DNA from: Terriglobia bacterium
GTDB taxonomy: Bacteria; Acidobacteriota; Terriglobia; Acidiferrales; UBA7541
Assembly: GCA_020072785.1 (NCBI GenBank)
Contig: JAIQGG010000006.1
Span: forward strand, 168,493-232,492
DNA length: 64,000 nucleotides
Direction: 5' to 3'
Shown: piece by piece, positions 30,949-38,918 of the stretch
Layout: each line of letters starts with the position of its first letter
How positions within the stretch are numbered: the first letter of the stretch is position 1
Program-made: the position numbers and the translations under genes
Notes under the pieces: model-generated
Told to the model about the DNA's origin: nothing
Seen by the model: the letters and a program-made list of their open reading frames with translations, nothing else
Database searches by the model: none

Positions 30949-32145
30949 TTACCGGTCGACTTCGCCCAGCACGATATCGATCGTGCCGATGCACGCCACG
31001 ACGTCCGCGATCAGCCGCCCTTCCGCCAGTTTCGGCAGAGCCTGCAGGTTCACGAACGACGGAGTGCGGAAATGCACGCGCAGCGGCTTGGGCGAGCCGT
31101 CGCTGGCCACAAAGACGCCCAGTTCGCCGCGCGGCGACTCGATCGTCACATAGGCCTCGCCGGGCGCCGGCGAAAAGCCCTCGGTGAAAATCTTGAAGTG
31201 GTAGATGAGCGCTTCCATCTCCGTCTTCATCTTCTCGCGCGGCGGCGGCACGATGCCCGGCGCGTCCGTCTTGATGGGGCCCTCGGCCGGAATTTTGGCC
31301 ATGGCCTGGCGGATGATCTTGACGCTCTCGCGCATCTCCGCGACCCGCACCAGGTAGCGCGCGTAGCAGTCGGACTCCGTGCGCAGCGGCACGCTGAATT
31401 CGAATTCCTCGTAGCTCGAATAGGGAAAGAGCTTGCGGTTGTCGTAGGGGAGGCCCGCGGCGCGCAGCGTCGGCCCGGTCATGCTCAGGGCCACGGCGTC
31501 TTCCGCGCTGATGCAGCCGATGCCCTGCGTGCGCGAGAGCCAGATACGGTTGCGCGTGAGCAGGTCTTCGTATTCGTCGATGCGTCCCGGCATCATGTTC
31601 ACGAAGCGCTCGACGGCCTTCAGCCAGCCCGGGGGCGGCTCCAGGGACAGGCCCCCGATGCGGAAGTAGCTGGTCATCATCCGCTGGCCCGCCACCATCT
31701 CGAAAATCTTGAGGATATCTTCGCGCTCGCGGAAGCAGTACAGGAAGACGGACATCGCGCCGAGGTCAATGGCGTGCGTCCCCAGCCACACCAGGTGCGA
31801 GGCGATGCGCGTCATCTCCGTCAGCAGCACGCGGATGTACTGCGCGCGCTTCGGCACTTCGAGGCCCAGCAGTTTTTCCACGGCCAGGCAGTAGCCCAGA
31901 TTGTTGGAGAGCGGCGCGAGGTAATCGATACGATCCGTCAGGGTAATCGCCTGCGAGTAGGTCTTGGCCTCGCAGGTTTTTTCGATGCCGGTGTGCAGGT
32001 AGCCCAGGTCCGGCACGGCCTTGACCACGGTTTCGCCGTCCAGCTCCAGCAGCACGCGCAGCACCCCGTGCGTGGACGGATGCTGCGGCCCCATGTTCAG
32101 GACCATGGTCTGTGCGGCGCCGGTGGCGGTCTGTACCGTTGTCAT
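30949..32145 (-). CDS. nuoD: NADH-quinone oxidoreductase subunit D (second cluster)
   Basis: A 398-residue NuoD with [20 protein letters not shown], the LTDRIDYLAPLSNNLGY quinone-pocket region and the [13 protein letters not shown]-terminus. It follows nuoC (25-base gap) and precedes the nuoEF fusion (57-base gap). It is a paralogue of the copy at 9063-10193 with the same active-site layout. The NuoB partner that would carry cluster N2 next to it is not encoded here. Confidence 0.96.
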   Translation of the reverse strand: MTTVQTATGAAQTMVLNMGPQHPSTHGVLRVLLELDGETVVKAVPDLGYLHTGIEKTCEAKTYSQAITLTDRIDYLAPLSNNLGYCLAVEKLLGLEVPKRAQYIRVLLTEMTRIASHLVWLGTHAIDLGAMSVFLYCFREREDILKIFEMVAGQRMMTSYFRIGGLSLEPPPGWLKAVERFVNMMPGRIDEYEDLLTRNRIWLSRTQGIGCISAEDAVALSMTGPTLRAAGLPYDNRKLFPYSSYEEFEFSVPLRTESDCYARYLVRVAEMRESVKIIRQAMAKIPAEGPIKTDAPGIVPPPREKMKTEMEALIYHFKIFTEGFSPAPGEAYVTIESPRGELGVFVASDGSPKPLRVHFRTPSFVNLQALPKLAEGRLIADVVACIGTIDIVLGEVDR

Positions 32146-32170
32146 CCTCGGGGTCCTTTTGCCATCCTTC

Positions 32171-32647
32171 TCAGCGGAATCCTTCCACCGGGAAATCTTT
32201 GCGCAGCGGGTGGCCTTCCCAGTCGTCGGGGAGGAGAATGCGGCGCAGGTCGGGGTGCCCGTGAAAGTGCACGCCGAAGAGATCGAAAACTTCGCGTTCC
32301 ATCCAGTTGGCGCCGGGCCATACGGAGGTCACGGAATCGGCCGCGGGATTGTCGCCGGGGACGCGCACGCGCAGGCGGACCTTGTCGCGCCGGGAAATGG
32401 AGGTCAAATGATAGTTGAGTTCGAAGCGCGGCTCGACGGGAAAGCGGTCCACGCAGGTCATGTCGGAAAGCAGGTTGAACTGCAGCTCGGCGTTATCGCG
32501 CAGGCACTCGGCGGCGGCACGGAGCAGTTCGCGGGGAACGACGATAGTGGTTTCACCGTGGTATTCGACGACCGACTCGACCGCCCGGGGATTCCATCCG
32601 CGCAGCCGCTCGGTTACAACATTAGCGTTTGCTTCCGTATTCTCCAT
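32171..32647 (-). CDS. nuoC: NADH-quinone oxidoreductase subunit C (second cluster)
   Basis: A 158-residue NuoC of compact size. LLSDMTCVDRFPVEPRFEL, ANWMEREVFDLFGVHFHG and LPDDWEGHPLRKDFPVE match the family. It lacks the Pro/Ala-rich N-terminal tail of the first-cluster copy. It lies only 25 bases from nuoA, exactly where nuoB would normally be. Confidence 0.95.
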   Translation of the reverse strand: MENTEANANVVTERLRGWNPRAVESVVEYHGETTIVVPRELLRAAAECLRDNAELQFNLLSDMTCVDRFPVEPRFELNYHLTSISRRDKVRLRVRVPGDNPAADSVTSVWPGANWMEREVFDLFGVHFHGHPDLRRILLPDDWEGHPLRKDFPVEGFR

Positions 32648-32672
32648 CGCGTATATGTTCCCGGGGAGCCGG

Positions 32673-33044
32673 CTAGCGGTTCCAGTCGAGAGCGCCCTTT
32701 TTCCAGAGATAGAGGTAACCGACCAGCAGGATGGCGATATACAGCACCATCTCCACGAAGCCGAACCACTTCAATTCTCGAAAAATGTAAGCCCAGGGGT
32801 ACAGAAAGATGGCTTCCACGTCGAACAGGATAAAGACCATCGCCACCAGATAAAATTTGACCGAGAACGGCTCGCGGGCGTCGCCCGTCGGCTCCATTCC
32901 GCACTCGTAAGGGAGCTGCTTGGCCCGGCTGGGCCGCCGCCAGCCCACCAGCACGGACAAGCTGACCAGGACGCCGGCGAGCAGAAAGGCCAGGGTAAGG
33001 AACAGTAGGAGTGGCGCGTACGCTTGCAGGTTCGGAGCGTTCAT
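32673..33044 (-). CDS. nuoA: NADH-quinone oxidoreductase subunit A
   Basis: A 123-residue NuoA (ND3) with three helices. The conserved loop is LPYECGMEPTGDAREPFSVKFY, whose Cys is the active/deactive-state residue. The acidic second helix reads AMVFILFDVEAIFLYPWA. It is the first gene of the minus-strand operon and the only nuoA in the window. The predicted transcription start lies about five bases before its ATG and no Shine-Dalgarno is visible, so it may be translated from a near-leaderless mRNA. Confidence 0.95.
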   Translation of the reverse strand: MNAPNLQAYAPLLLFLTLAFLLAGVLVSLSVLVGWRRPSRAKQLPYECGMEPTGDAREPFSVKFYLVAMVFILFDVEAIFLYPWAYIFRELKWFGFVEMVLYIAILLVGYLYLWKKGALDWNR

Positions 33045-33055
33045 GGCGAAGAGGT

Positions 33056-33084
33056 ATAATAACGTCTGACCGCCAAGTGGTCAA
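33056..33084 (-). promoter_or_regulatory. Promoter of the second nuo operon, overlapping a palindrome
   Basis: On the minus strand TTGACC (33084-33079), a 17-bp spacer and TATTAT (33061-33056) form a good sigma70-type promoter. The -35 hexamer is the edge of the palindrome at 33067-33083, whose other half fills the spacer. The -10 region also reads TATAAT on the plus strand (33055-33060), so a divergent start for the gene at 33139 is possible. Confidence 0.6.
33067..33083. repeat. 17-bp palindrome, copy 4 (one mismatch)
   Basis: TGACCGC-CAA-GTGGTCA lies between the -35 and -10 boxes of the nuoA promoter. A further isolated GCGGTCA half-site follows at 33094-33100. Confidence 0.75.
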
Positions 33085-33138
33085 ATGCACCGTGCGGTCA
33101 GAGGGGTTCTGGCGCCGCGTTGGGGCGCGCAAGTGAAG

Positions 33139-33768
33139 ATGGCCTTCGGACATAACAGCAACGCCGTCTTCGACGGCACCACCTACCACGTGCAGACGGA
33201 ATCGCGCGGTGTCGAGCATCCCATCATTGATAGCATGGTCTATTTCAAGGGCCGCGTTATGCACCGCCGCAAGAACGGCTATGAGGACCTGCTGCCGCTC
33301 ACCCCGGAGCACGAGGCGGTCCTGCAGCAGCGCGTGGACGCGCAGCATCTGGCGATTGTGGAAGAGATCCGTTCCGGCGCGCTGAAACTCGATCCCGGGA
33401 CAGCGGCGGCGCCCAAACCTGCGCCCGCTCCCCCCGCGGCTCCTGAGCCGCAGGAGCTGCACCTCGAAGTGCTCAATCCGCGCAACTGGCTGGCCGGCGG
33501 GCGCGCCCATCTGAAGGTGCGAGTAAGCCTGCGGCCGTCGCAGACGGCCGTGGCGAGAGCGCGCGTCGCGGCGCAGATCGAAGGCGTGGTGACGCCGCTG
33601 GAATTTGTGGCCGAGACGGGGCCGGACGGAAACGCCACGCTGGATTTTCCCATGCCGCGGCTGGGCGGCGGGGAAGCCGTGCTGGCGCTGCAGGCCACGC
33701 ACGGCGGCGGCAGCGCGCACGTGCGCTTCCAGTTGCGCGCCAAGTCCAAGCCGCCCGCGGCGCAATGA
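33139..33768 (+). CDS. Conserved protein of unknown function
   Basis: A 209-residue soluble protein. The N-terminal third is the best conserved-looking part: MAFGHNSNAVFDGTTYHVQ, then a segment with HPIIDSMVYFKGRVMHRRKN. A Pro/Ala-rich linker (about residues 90-110) is followed by a beta-rich C-terminal domain with repeated VRVSL, VAAQIEGV and VRFQLR strands, perhaps an Ig-like fold. I recall similar N-termini in acidobacterial hypothetical proteins but know no function. ATG at 33139 is preferred; GTG at 33133 is also possible, and the upstream extension overlaps the palindrome region. thiS follows 11 bases downstream, so they share an operon. Confidence 0.75.
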   Translation: MAFGHNSNAVFDGTTYHVQTESRGVEHPIIDSMVYFKGRVMHRRKNGYEDLLPLTPEHEAVLQQRVDAQHLAIVEEIRSGALKLDPGTAAAPKPAPAPPAAPEPQELHLEVLNPRNWLAGGRAHLKVRVSLRPSQTAVARARVAAQIEGVVTPLEFVAETGPDGNATLDFPMPRLGGGEAVLALQATHGGGSAHVRFQLRAKSKPPAAQ

Positions 33769-33779
33769 GGAAGGGAAAA

Positions 33780-33992
33780 ATGCCCACAGATCTTTCCATC
33801 ACGGTGAACGGCGAAGAGCGCCAGGCGCAGCCCGGCGCCACGGTCGTGGACCTGCTGCGCGAACTGGGCCTGCAAGCCGGGCGCGTGGCCATCGAGCGCA
33901 ACCGCGAAATCCTCCCGCGCGCGGAGTGGACCGGAACGCGCGTCGCGCCCGGCGACCGCTACGAAATCGTGCAGTTTGTCGGCGGCGGATAA
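33780..33992 (+). CDS. thiS: Sulfur-carrier protein ThiS
   Basis: A 70-residue ubiquitin-like protein ending in VQFVGGG. The terminal Gly-Gly is the site that is adenylated and thiocarboxylated before it gives sulfur to ThiG in thiazole synthesis. TVVDLLRELGLQAGRVAIERN is the typical second strand-helix. ATG at 33780 follows AGGAAGGG. thiG and thiF are not adjacent, and the preceding gene is the unknown protein at 33139. A related MoaD-like role is possible but the IERN and EIV-F-GG pattern favours ThiS. Confidence 0.88.
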   Translation: MPTDLSITVNGEERQAQPGATVVDLLRELGLQAGRVAIERNREILPRAEWTGTRVAPGDRYEIVQFVGGG

Positions 33993-34024
33993 ACGAAACC
34001 TGGGGCGGCGGACCTGGCGGGCGC

Positions 34025-34660
34025 TCAGAGCCCTTCGAGCAGGTGGCCCATCTTGGCTTTTTTGGTTTTCAGGTAGCCGCGGGAGACGTCGCAGACGCGG
34101 GGCTGGCAGGGGACGCGCTCGACGACGCGGATGCCGGCTTCCTCGAGTTGCTTCACTTTTTCCGGATTGTTGGAAAGCAGGCGGATCTTGCGGGCGCCGA
34201 GTTTTTTCAGGATTTCCGCGGAAAAGCGGTACTCGCGGACGTCGGCGGCGAAGCCCAGCGATTCGTTGGCTTCGACGGTATCCAGGCCGAGGTCCTGCAG
34301 TTCGTAGGCGCGCAGCTTGTTCATCAGGCCGATGCCGCGGCCTTCCTGGGGGAGATAGAGGAGCACGCCGCAGCGTGATTTGCCGATTTTTTCCAAAGAA
34401 AGTTCGAGCTGCGCGCGGCAATCGCAGCGCACCGAGGCCAGGACGTCTCCGGTGAGACACTGCGAATGCACGCGCACCAGCGGTGGCGCGCTTCCCCGCA
34501 GCGGACCGTGTACCAGGGCCACCGCCTCTTCCAGCGGGCCGCGTCCGGTGAAGCCGTAAATGGTGAAGCGGCCGTAGCGCGTGGGCAGGGCCGCGCGGGC
34601 CACCAGGCGCGGCGCCGTGTCCGTCTTTGCCGGCCTTTTCGGTCTTGATTTTGCGCGCAT
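34025..34660 (-). CDS. ribA: GTP cyclohydrolase II
   Basis: A 211-residue RibA, which opens the imidazole ring of GTP, the first committed step to riboflavin. Zinc is bound by the three Cys of CLTGDVLASVRCDC. The catalytic segment LYLPQEGRGIGLMNKLRAYELQ is present, followed by the LGLDTVEAN block and a guanine-recognition end, NNPEKVKQLEEAGI. The ATG at 34660 gives the normal RibA size; the open frame upstream to 34792 lacks homology. There is no RibB fusion. It converges with thiS and is divergent from the LytS-like kinase. Confidence 0.93.
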   Translation of the reverse strand: MRAKSRPKRPAKTDTAPRLVARAALPTRYGRFTIYGFTGRGPLEEAVALVHGPLRGSAPPLVRVHSQCLTGDVLASVRCDCRAQLELSLEKIGKSRCGVLLYLPQEGRGIGLMNKLRAYELQDLGLDTVEANESLGFAADVREYRFSAEILKKLGARKIRLLSNNPEKVKQLEEAGIRVVERVPCQPRVCDVSRGYLKTKKAKMGHLLEGL

Positions 34661-34794
34661 AAGAAACAACCAGTATAACAGGGTCGCGGAAACCCCCCAA
34701 AAAGCCGGCGGGGCGCAGGCCCAACCGGTGAGCGGCGCTTTACATCGCTGCGCGGATTGGCTAGCGTTAACGGGAGCCCGCGCCGCGGCCAACC

Positions 34795-36117
34795 ATGGAT
34801 ACGCTATCCTCCATCAAAGAGCTGCTCTTCACCCTCCTGCTCAAGGTGGGCGTGGCTTCCTCGATCGCCGCGCTGCTGGCGCGCTGGACGATGTTCCGCA
34901 AGGTGCTTTTCACCGAAGAGCGCGATTCGGACCAGAAGCTCAAGCTGATGTTCTTCATGACCCCGCCGCTGCTCATCGGGGTGACGCTGCGGCTGTTCGG
35001 CCTGCCCTACCGCTTCGCCGATCTCACGCTGGAAGGCGCCTTCCTGCTGGGCCTGCTCGGCGGACGCGTGGTGGGGCCGATCGGAGGCGCGATCGTAGCC
35101 ATTCCGGCGCTGGCGGCGCATGAATGGCTGGCCATGCCCATGGCCTCGGCTGCCGGACTGCTCGGCGGGCTGATCCGCCAGGCCATCCCCAACAAGGAAG
35201 ACATCTGGAATTTCGGCCCGTTCACCTTTCTGAATATACCGCGGGCCACGGTGCGGCTGATGCGCCAGGCGACGATTTCCTGGGAGCTGCTGCCGCTGTT
35301 CACCTGCGTTTGGCTGGAGATCGGGCGCGTGGCGCTGGTGCGCGCCACCAAACCCACATGGCTCTTCGCCATCGACGCGCACCGCGAGTGGGGCATGGGG
35401 CTGGACGTGCTGGCCACGCTAATGGCCGTGGCCGTGCCGCTGAAGATCTGGAACAACACGCGCATCGAGATGAACCTGGAGCGGCACCAGCAGCTCCTGC
35501 TCAAAGCGCGCATGGACGCGCTGGCCAGCCAGATCAATCCGCATTTCCTCTTCAACACGCTGAACACGGTATCCGCGCTGATCCGCTTCGATCCGGACCG
35601 GGCGCGCGTGGTGGTGCTGAAGCTGAGCAATATCTTGCGGCGGCTGCTGCGCAAGCACGAGACATTCGTGCCGCTGCGCGAGGAGCTGCAGTTCATCGAC
35701 GATTACCTGGATATCGAGGTGGCGCGCTTCGGGCGCGACAAGCTGGAAATCGTCAAGCAGATCGACGAGGAGACGCTGGAGGCCTTCGTGCCCAGCATGC
35801 TGCTGCAGCCCATCGTGGAAAACTGCCTGAAGCACGGGCTGGCGCCGAAAATCGACGGAGGGAAGATCCAATTGCGCACCACCACGCGCGAGGGGCGGCT
35901 GCACATCGAAATCGAGGACAACGGCGTGGGCATCTCGGAAGAGCGGATGTCCGGGGTGTACGGCGAGGGCATCGGGCTGAGCAACGTGCGCGAGCGCCTG
36001 CAGGTGCTCTACGGCGCGGATTTCCACCTGGAGATCCGGAGCCGCCCCGGCGAAGGCACGCTGATCCGCATTGACATCCCCGAAGTGGTCTCCCCGATGC
36101 CGACCGTCGGAAGGTAG
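34795..36117 (+). CDS. LytS-type membrane sensor histidine kinase
   Basis: A 440-residue sensor kinase. The N-terminal half has five or six hydrophobic segments like the 5TM-5TMR_LYT sensor domain, including LTLEGAFLLGLLGGRVVGPIGG. The C-terminal half is a His_kinase domain of the LytS/YehU type, with the phosphoacceptor in ASQINPHFLFNTLNTVSAL and the ATP-binding N box LQPIVENCLKHGL. The G boxes are ENGVGI-like (EDNGVGISEERM) and EGIGLSNVRERL. Such kinases normally act with a LytTR response regulator, but none is adjacent, so this one is orphan here. The ligand is unknown. It is divergent from ribA; its ATG overlaps the far upstream region of that gene. Confidence 0.88.
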   Translation: MDTLSSIKELLFTLLLKVGVASSIAALLARWTMFRKVLFTEERDSDQKLKLMFFMTPPLLIGVTLRLFGLPYRFADLTLEGAFLLGLLGGRVVGPIGGAIVAIPALAAHEWLAMPMASAAGLLGGLIRQAIPNKEDIWNFGPFTFLNIPRATVRLMRQATISWELLPLFTCVWLEIGRVALVRATKPTWLFAIDAHREWGMGLDVLATLMAVAVPLKIWNNTRIEMNLERHQQLLLKARMDALASQINPHFLFNTLNTVSALIRFDPDRARVVVLKLSNILRRLLRKHETFVPLREELQFIDDYLDIEVARFGRDKLEIVKQIDEETLEAFVPSMLLQPIVENCLKHGLAPKIDGGKIQLRTTTREGRLHIEIEDNGVGISEERMSGVYGEGIGLSNVRERLQVLYGADFHLEIRSRPGEGTLIRIDIPEVVSPMPTVGR

Positions 36118-36565
36118 ACGGAACGCCGCGGGTTTCCCTGAAAAGAAAAGAGTTGCGGCATAGAGCCTTTTTCCATGAAAAAGATTTTGTTTAGAAAGAC
36201 CAAGACTACCCCTACCCCCGGTGTTTTTCGTAAGAGCGGCAAACAATGGGGTTACGGGGCAGGGGTGTCTAAGAGCGGCAAACACAGGGCTTAAAGATGT
36301 GTGTTTGCATATTGATGCACAGAAGCGTGGATCAGTGGCCAAGAAAGAAGTTGGTGCGAGGGGCGAGCCAAAGAGCGTGTGATGGGAAGAGGGAAGCGCG
36401 GCCGCGCGCCCGAGGGGTGCGCGGGAGGGCGGAGGCGCCGAAAGCATGGAGCATGGTAGCTCGCAAGGTAACGACGTTCAATAATTTACTGAATAGTATT
36501 CGAATGGGCTGAGGAAAAGTGTTCGAATGCGGTGGTTGCGAATAGTTCTCGCGGCCTGCGGGGTG
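36118..36565. other. Intergenic region with repeats, no gene seen
   Basis: This is a 448-base gap after the kinase gene. It holds the direct repeats at 36231-36284, an inverted pair ACCCCTACCCC (about 36207) and GGGGCAGGGGT (about 36256) around the first of them, and A+T-rich stretches near 36290-36315 and 36475-36500. Short open frames exist but show no Shine-Dalgarno or family features. Confidence 0.65.
36231..36284. repeat. Direct repeat TAAGAGCGGCAAACA, two copies 39 bp apart
   Basis: Identical 15-mers at 36231-36245 and 36270-36284, separated by a G-rich stretch that pairs with a C-rich stretch just upstream. It looks like part of a REP/MITE-like intergenic element rather than an operator. 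Confidence 0.6.
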
Positions 36566-37240
36566 CTATTCCGATGGATTGGGGCGGGCTTCTTTGGCGA
36601 AGTCTCTGCGCGCGCCCGCGGCCACGAGCGCCAGCCAGCGCGGGTAGGCTTTCTTGAGATCGGCGAGGATGGCGTCGTACGGCACGTCGGGATAGTGACC
36701 ACGCTGGCTGACGTACTCCATGTGGCGGCGGCCGCCGTCGGCGAACTCGTGGAAGAGCGAATCGTGGCGGCCATCGAACTCCAGGGGGCGCACACCGAAA
36801 CGCCGGCAGAGGCTGAGGTTGAAGGCGGGCGTAGCCTTTACCCAGCGGCCCGCCAGATGCAGCTCGGTATAGCCGTGCCAGATGAAGAGGTCGCCGCCAA
36901 GCAACTCGAGGAGTTTCTTCGTGGACAGGTGGTTGCGCACGTCGGCATAGCCGACCCGCGCGGGGATGCCCAGAGAGCGGGCAGCCGCAGCCAGCAGGGC
37001 CGCCTTGGGAATGCAGAATCCGCGCTGGGCACGGAGGCAATCGCTGGCGCGGAAGTAAGAGCGCGCTTCGCCCGCGTAGTAGGGATCGTAGGGAATGGCG
37101 TCGCGGACCGCGTAATAGAGCTGTACGGCGCGGGCGACATCATCGGGGGCGCCAGCCGCGGTTTTCTGCGCGAAGTCCCGCACGCCGGGATCGCTGCTGT
37201 CGATAAATTCACCTGCTGCCAAGTACGGGGCGAGATTCAT
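36566..37240 (-). CDS. Transglutaminase-like protein
   Basis: A 224-residue soluble protein with a papain-like transglutaminase core. The candidate catalytic Cys sits in RGFCIPKAALLAAAARSLGI, which is the usual Cys-Val/Ile-x-x-Ala helix of the family, and is followed by PARVGYADVRNHL. The His is in FIWHGYTELHLAGRW, and the third member would be the Asp/Glu region near KATPAFN. The ATG at 37240 has a strong GGAGGAGTC in front. A longer frame to 37393 is not supported. Bacterial members are usually proteases or amidases of unknown target. Nothing nearby explains its substrate. Confidence 0.78.
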   Translation of the reverse strand: MNLAPYLAAGEFIDSSDPGVRDFAQKTAAGAPDDVARAVQLYYAVRDAIPYDPYYAGEARSYFRASDCLRAQRGFCIPKAALLAAAARSLGIPARVGYADVRNHLSTKKLLELLGGDLFIWHGYTELHLAGRWVKATPAFNLSLCRRFGVRPLEFDGRHDSLFHEFADGGRRHMEYVSQRGHYPDVPYDAILADLKKAYPRWLALVAAGARRDFAKEARPNPSE

Positions 37241-37616
37241 GACTCCTCCATAATCGCACAGACCGGAAGTTTTGTGGTACTTGCGAAGGGAGTGGGCGCT
37301 AACAGGATGCGGAAGAAGGGCTAGAACAAGAGTAGCGGCCGTTTCCAGGCGGGCAAAACAATGAAAACAAGATGCCGGGCTGAAGCCCGGCATCTACAAA
37401 ATCGGGAGGAAAAAGAGTTTTTCCGCAGTCTGGTAAGACTGCCGCCTGCACCCCCAGCATTTGCGGGTGTTGCAGCAGATCGCGGGGGAAGCGGAACACA
37501 GGCGGGCGAACTGAATCGTCCGCGTGCCAGCGTGCCACCTTTGAAAGCTTCGGAGAGATTCCTCGCTTCACTCAGAATGAAGGTGTTTGGTTGGTCGTCT
37601 TTGCGAAAGGTGCGGG
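37241..37616. other. Intergenic region with one hairpin, no gene seen
   Basis: A 376-base gap between two minus-strand genes. The only clear structure is the perfect hairpin at 37371-37394. I see no open frame with coding character. Confidence 0.6.
37371..37394. repeat. Perfect hairpin GATGCCGGGC-TGAA-GCCCGGCATC
   Basis: Ten-base stem with a four-base loop. There is no T tract, so it is more like a REP-type element than a terminator, although it lies where the BshA transcript could end. Confidence 0.65.
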
Positions 37617-38756
37617 TCAGAGGCGGGGTGCGGGGGATTGCGCGAGGATCTGCCGGTAGTAATGCTCGTAGACGGGGATGACGTCGTTGGCGCAGTATTT
37701 TTTGCGGGCGTGGATGCGGGCGGTCTGGCCCATCTCGCGGCCGCGGTCGGCGCGGGAGAGGATGTCAATGGCGTGGCGCGCCGCATCCTCGACGTCGCCG
37801 GGGTCGATGAGATAGCCGTCCACGCCGTGCTCGACAACTTCGGGGAGGCCGCCGACGTCGCTGGCGATGACCGGGACTTCGCAGGCCATGGCTTCGAGGG
37901 CGGCCAGGCCGAAGGACTCGAGTTGCGAGGGCAGGAGGAAAAGATCGGCGAGGCCGAGCTTTTCATAGACGCGGTCGAGCTTGCCGAGGAAGAGCACATC
38001 CTTCTGCAGACGCTTTTTGCGCACGAGGAATTCCGCGGCGCCGCGGTCCGGGCCGTCGCCGATGAGCACCAGCTTGGCGGGCATCTTCTCGCGGACCTTG
38101 GCGAAGATCTCAATCACGTCGGGGACGCGCTTCACGGGGCGGAAATTGGAGAGGTGCATGAGGATGGGCTCGCCGCCAGGGGCCCATTCGGCGCGCAGGG
38201 CGGCGTCGGTGGAGCGGTGGTAGAGGTCGCAGTTTACGAAATTGGGGATAACCTCGATGGGGCGCTTGATGTCAAATTCCTGCAGAGTCTTCTGGCGGAG
38301 GTATTGGGAGATGGCGGTGACGCCGTCGCTTTGCTCGATGGAGAAGCGGGTGATGGGCAGGTAGCTGCGGTTGCTGCCGACCAGAGTGATGTCCGTGCCG
38401 TGCAGGGTAGTGATGAAGGGCAAGCGGCGGGGCGCGGCCATGGAGCGGGCCAGGAGCGCGCTCACGGAATGGGGAATGGCGTAGTGCACGTGGAGGAGGT
38501 CGAGGGATTCGGCCTCGAAGACCTCGAGCATCTTGGTGGCCAGGGCCAGGGTGTAGGGAGGGTGATCGAAGAGCGGGTAGGAGACGACTTCGACCTCGTG
38601 GAAATGGATGCGCGCGGTGCCCAGGTCCATGCGGACGGGCGGGGCATAGCTGATGAAGTGAATGTCGTGGCCGCGCGCGGCCAGCTCCATGCCGAGCTCG
38701 GTGGCCACGACGCCGGAGCCGCCGTAAGTGGGATAGCAGGTGATGCCGATGCGCAT
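37617..38756 (-). CDS. bshA: N-acetyl-alpha-D-glucosaminyl L-malate synthase (BshA)
   Basis: A 379-residue GT4 glycosyltransferase that joins GlcNAc to L-malate, the first step of bacillithiol synthesis. The start [18 protein letters not shown], then [17 protein letters not shown] and [14 protein letters not shown], is characteristic of BshA and not of general GT4 enzymes. The donor-site motif [19 protein letters not shown] follows, with [11 protein letters not shown] just before it. The start at 38756 gives normal length; an upstream extension to 38894 would cross a palindrome and has no homology. bshB and bshC are not in the window. The low-molecular-weight thiol role is inferred from the family. 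Confidence 0.88.
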   Translation of the reverse strand: MRIGITCYPTYGGSGVVATELGMELAARGHDIHFISYAPPVRMDLGTARIHFHEVEVVSYPLFDHPPYTLALATKMLEVFEAESLDLLHVHYAIPHSVSALLARSMAAPRRLPFITTLHGTDITLVGSNRSYLPITRFSIEQSDGVTAISQYLRQKTLQEFDIKRPIEVIPNFVNCDLYHRSTDAALRAEWAPGGEPILMHLSNFRPVKRVPDVIEIFAKVREKMPAKLVLIGDGPDRGAAEFLVRKKRLQKDVLFLGKLDRVYEKLGLADLFLLPSQLESFGLAALEAMACEVPVIASDVGGLPEVVEHGVDGYLIDPGDVEDAARHAIDILSRADRGREMGQTARIHARKKYCANDVIPVYEHYYRQILAQSPAPRL

Positions 38757-38873
38757 GGTTGTTCGCAGCCGCGAAACGTCCCGAGACACTACCACGCCGC
38801 GGCCCGGCTTGCGAGCCCGCGGCACGGGTGCTAGAGTCGCGCGGCGGCGTCTGCGGCCGCGCTTTGTTCCTGA

Positions 38874-38890
38874 TGACCGCAAAGCGGTCA
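38874..38890. repeat. 17-bp palindrome, copy 5
   Basis: Perfect TGACCGC-AAA-GCGGTCA in the gap between divergent bshA and the SDR gene, so it could act on either promoter. Confidence 0.85.
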
Positions 38891-38918
38891 ACACTTAGAC
38901 GCGGGAGCTGGAGAAAAC

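Noticed and set aside
36297-36512. A possible 71-residue protein in the 36.1-36.6 kb gap
   Set aside because: Arg/Ala-rich, no ribosome site, crosses composition changes; intergenic repeats are a better explanation.
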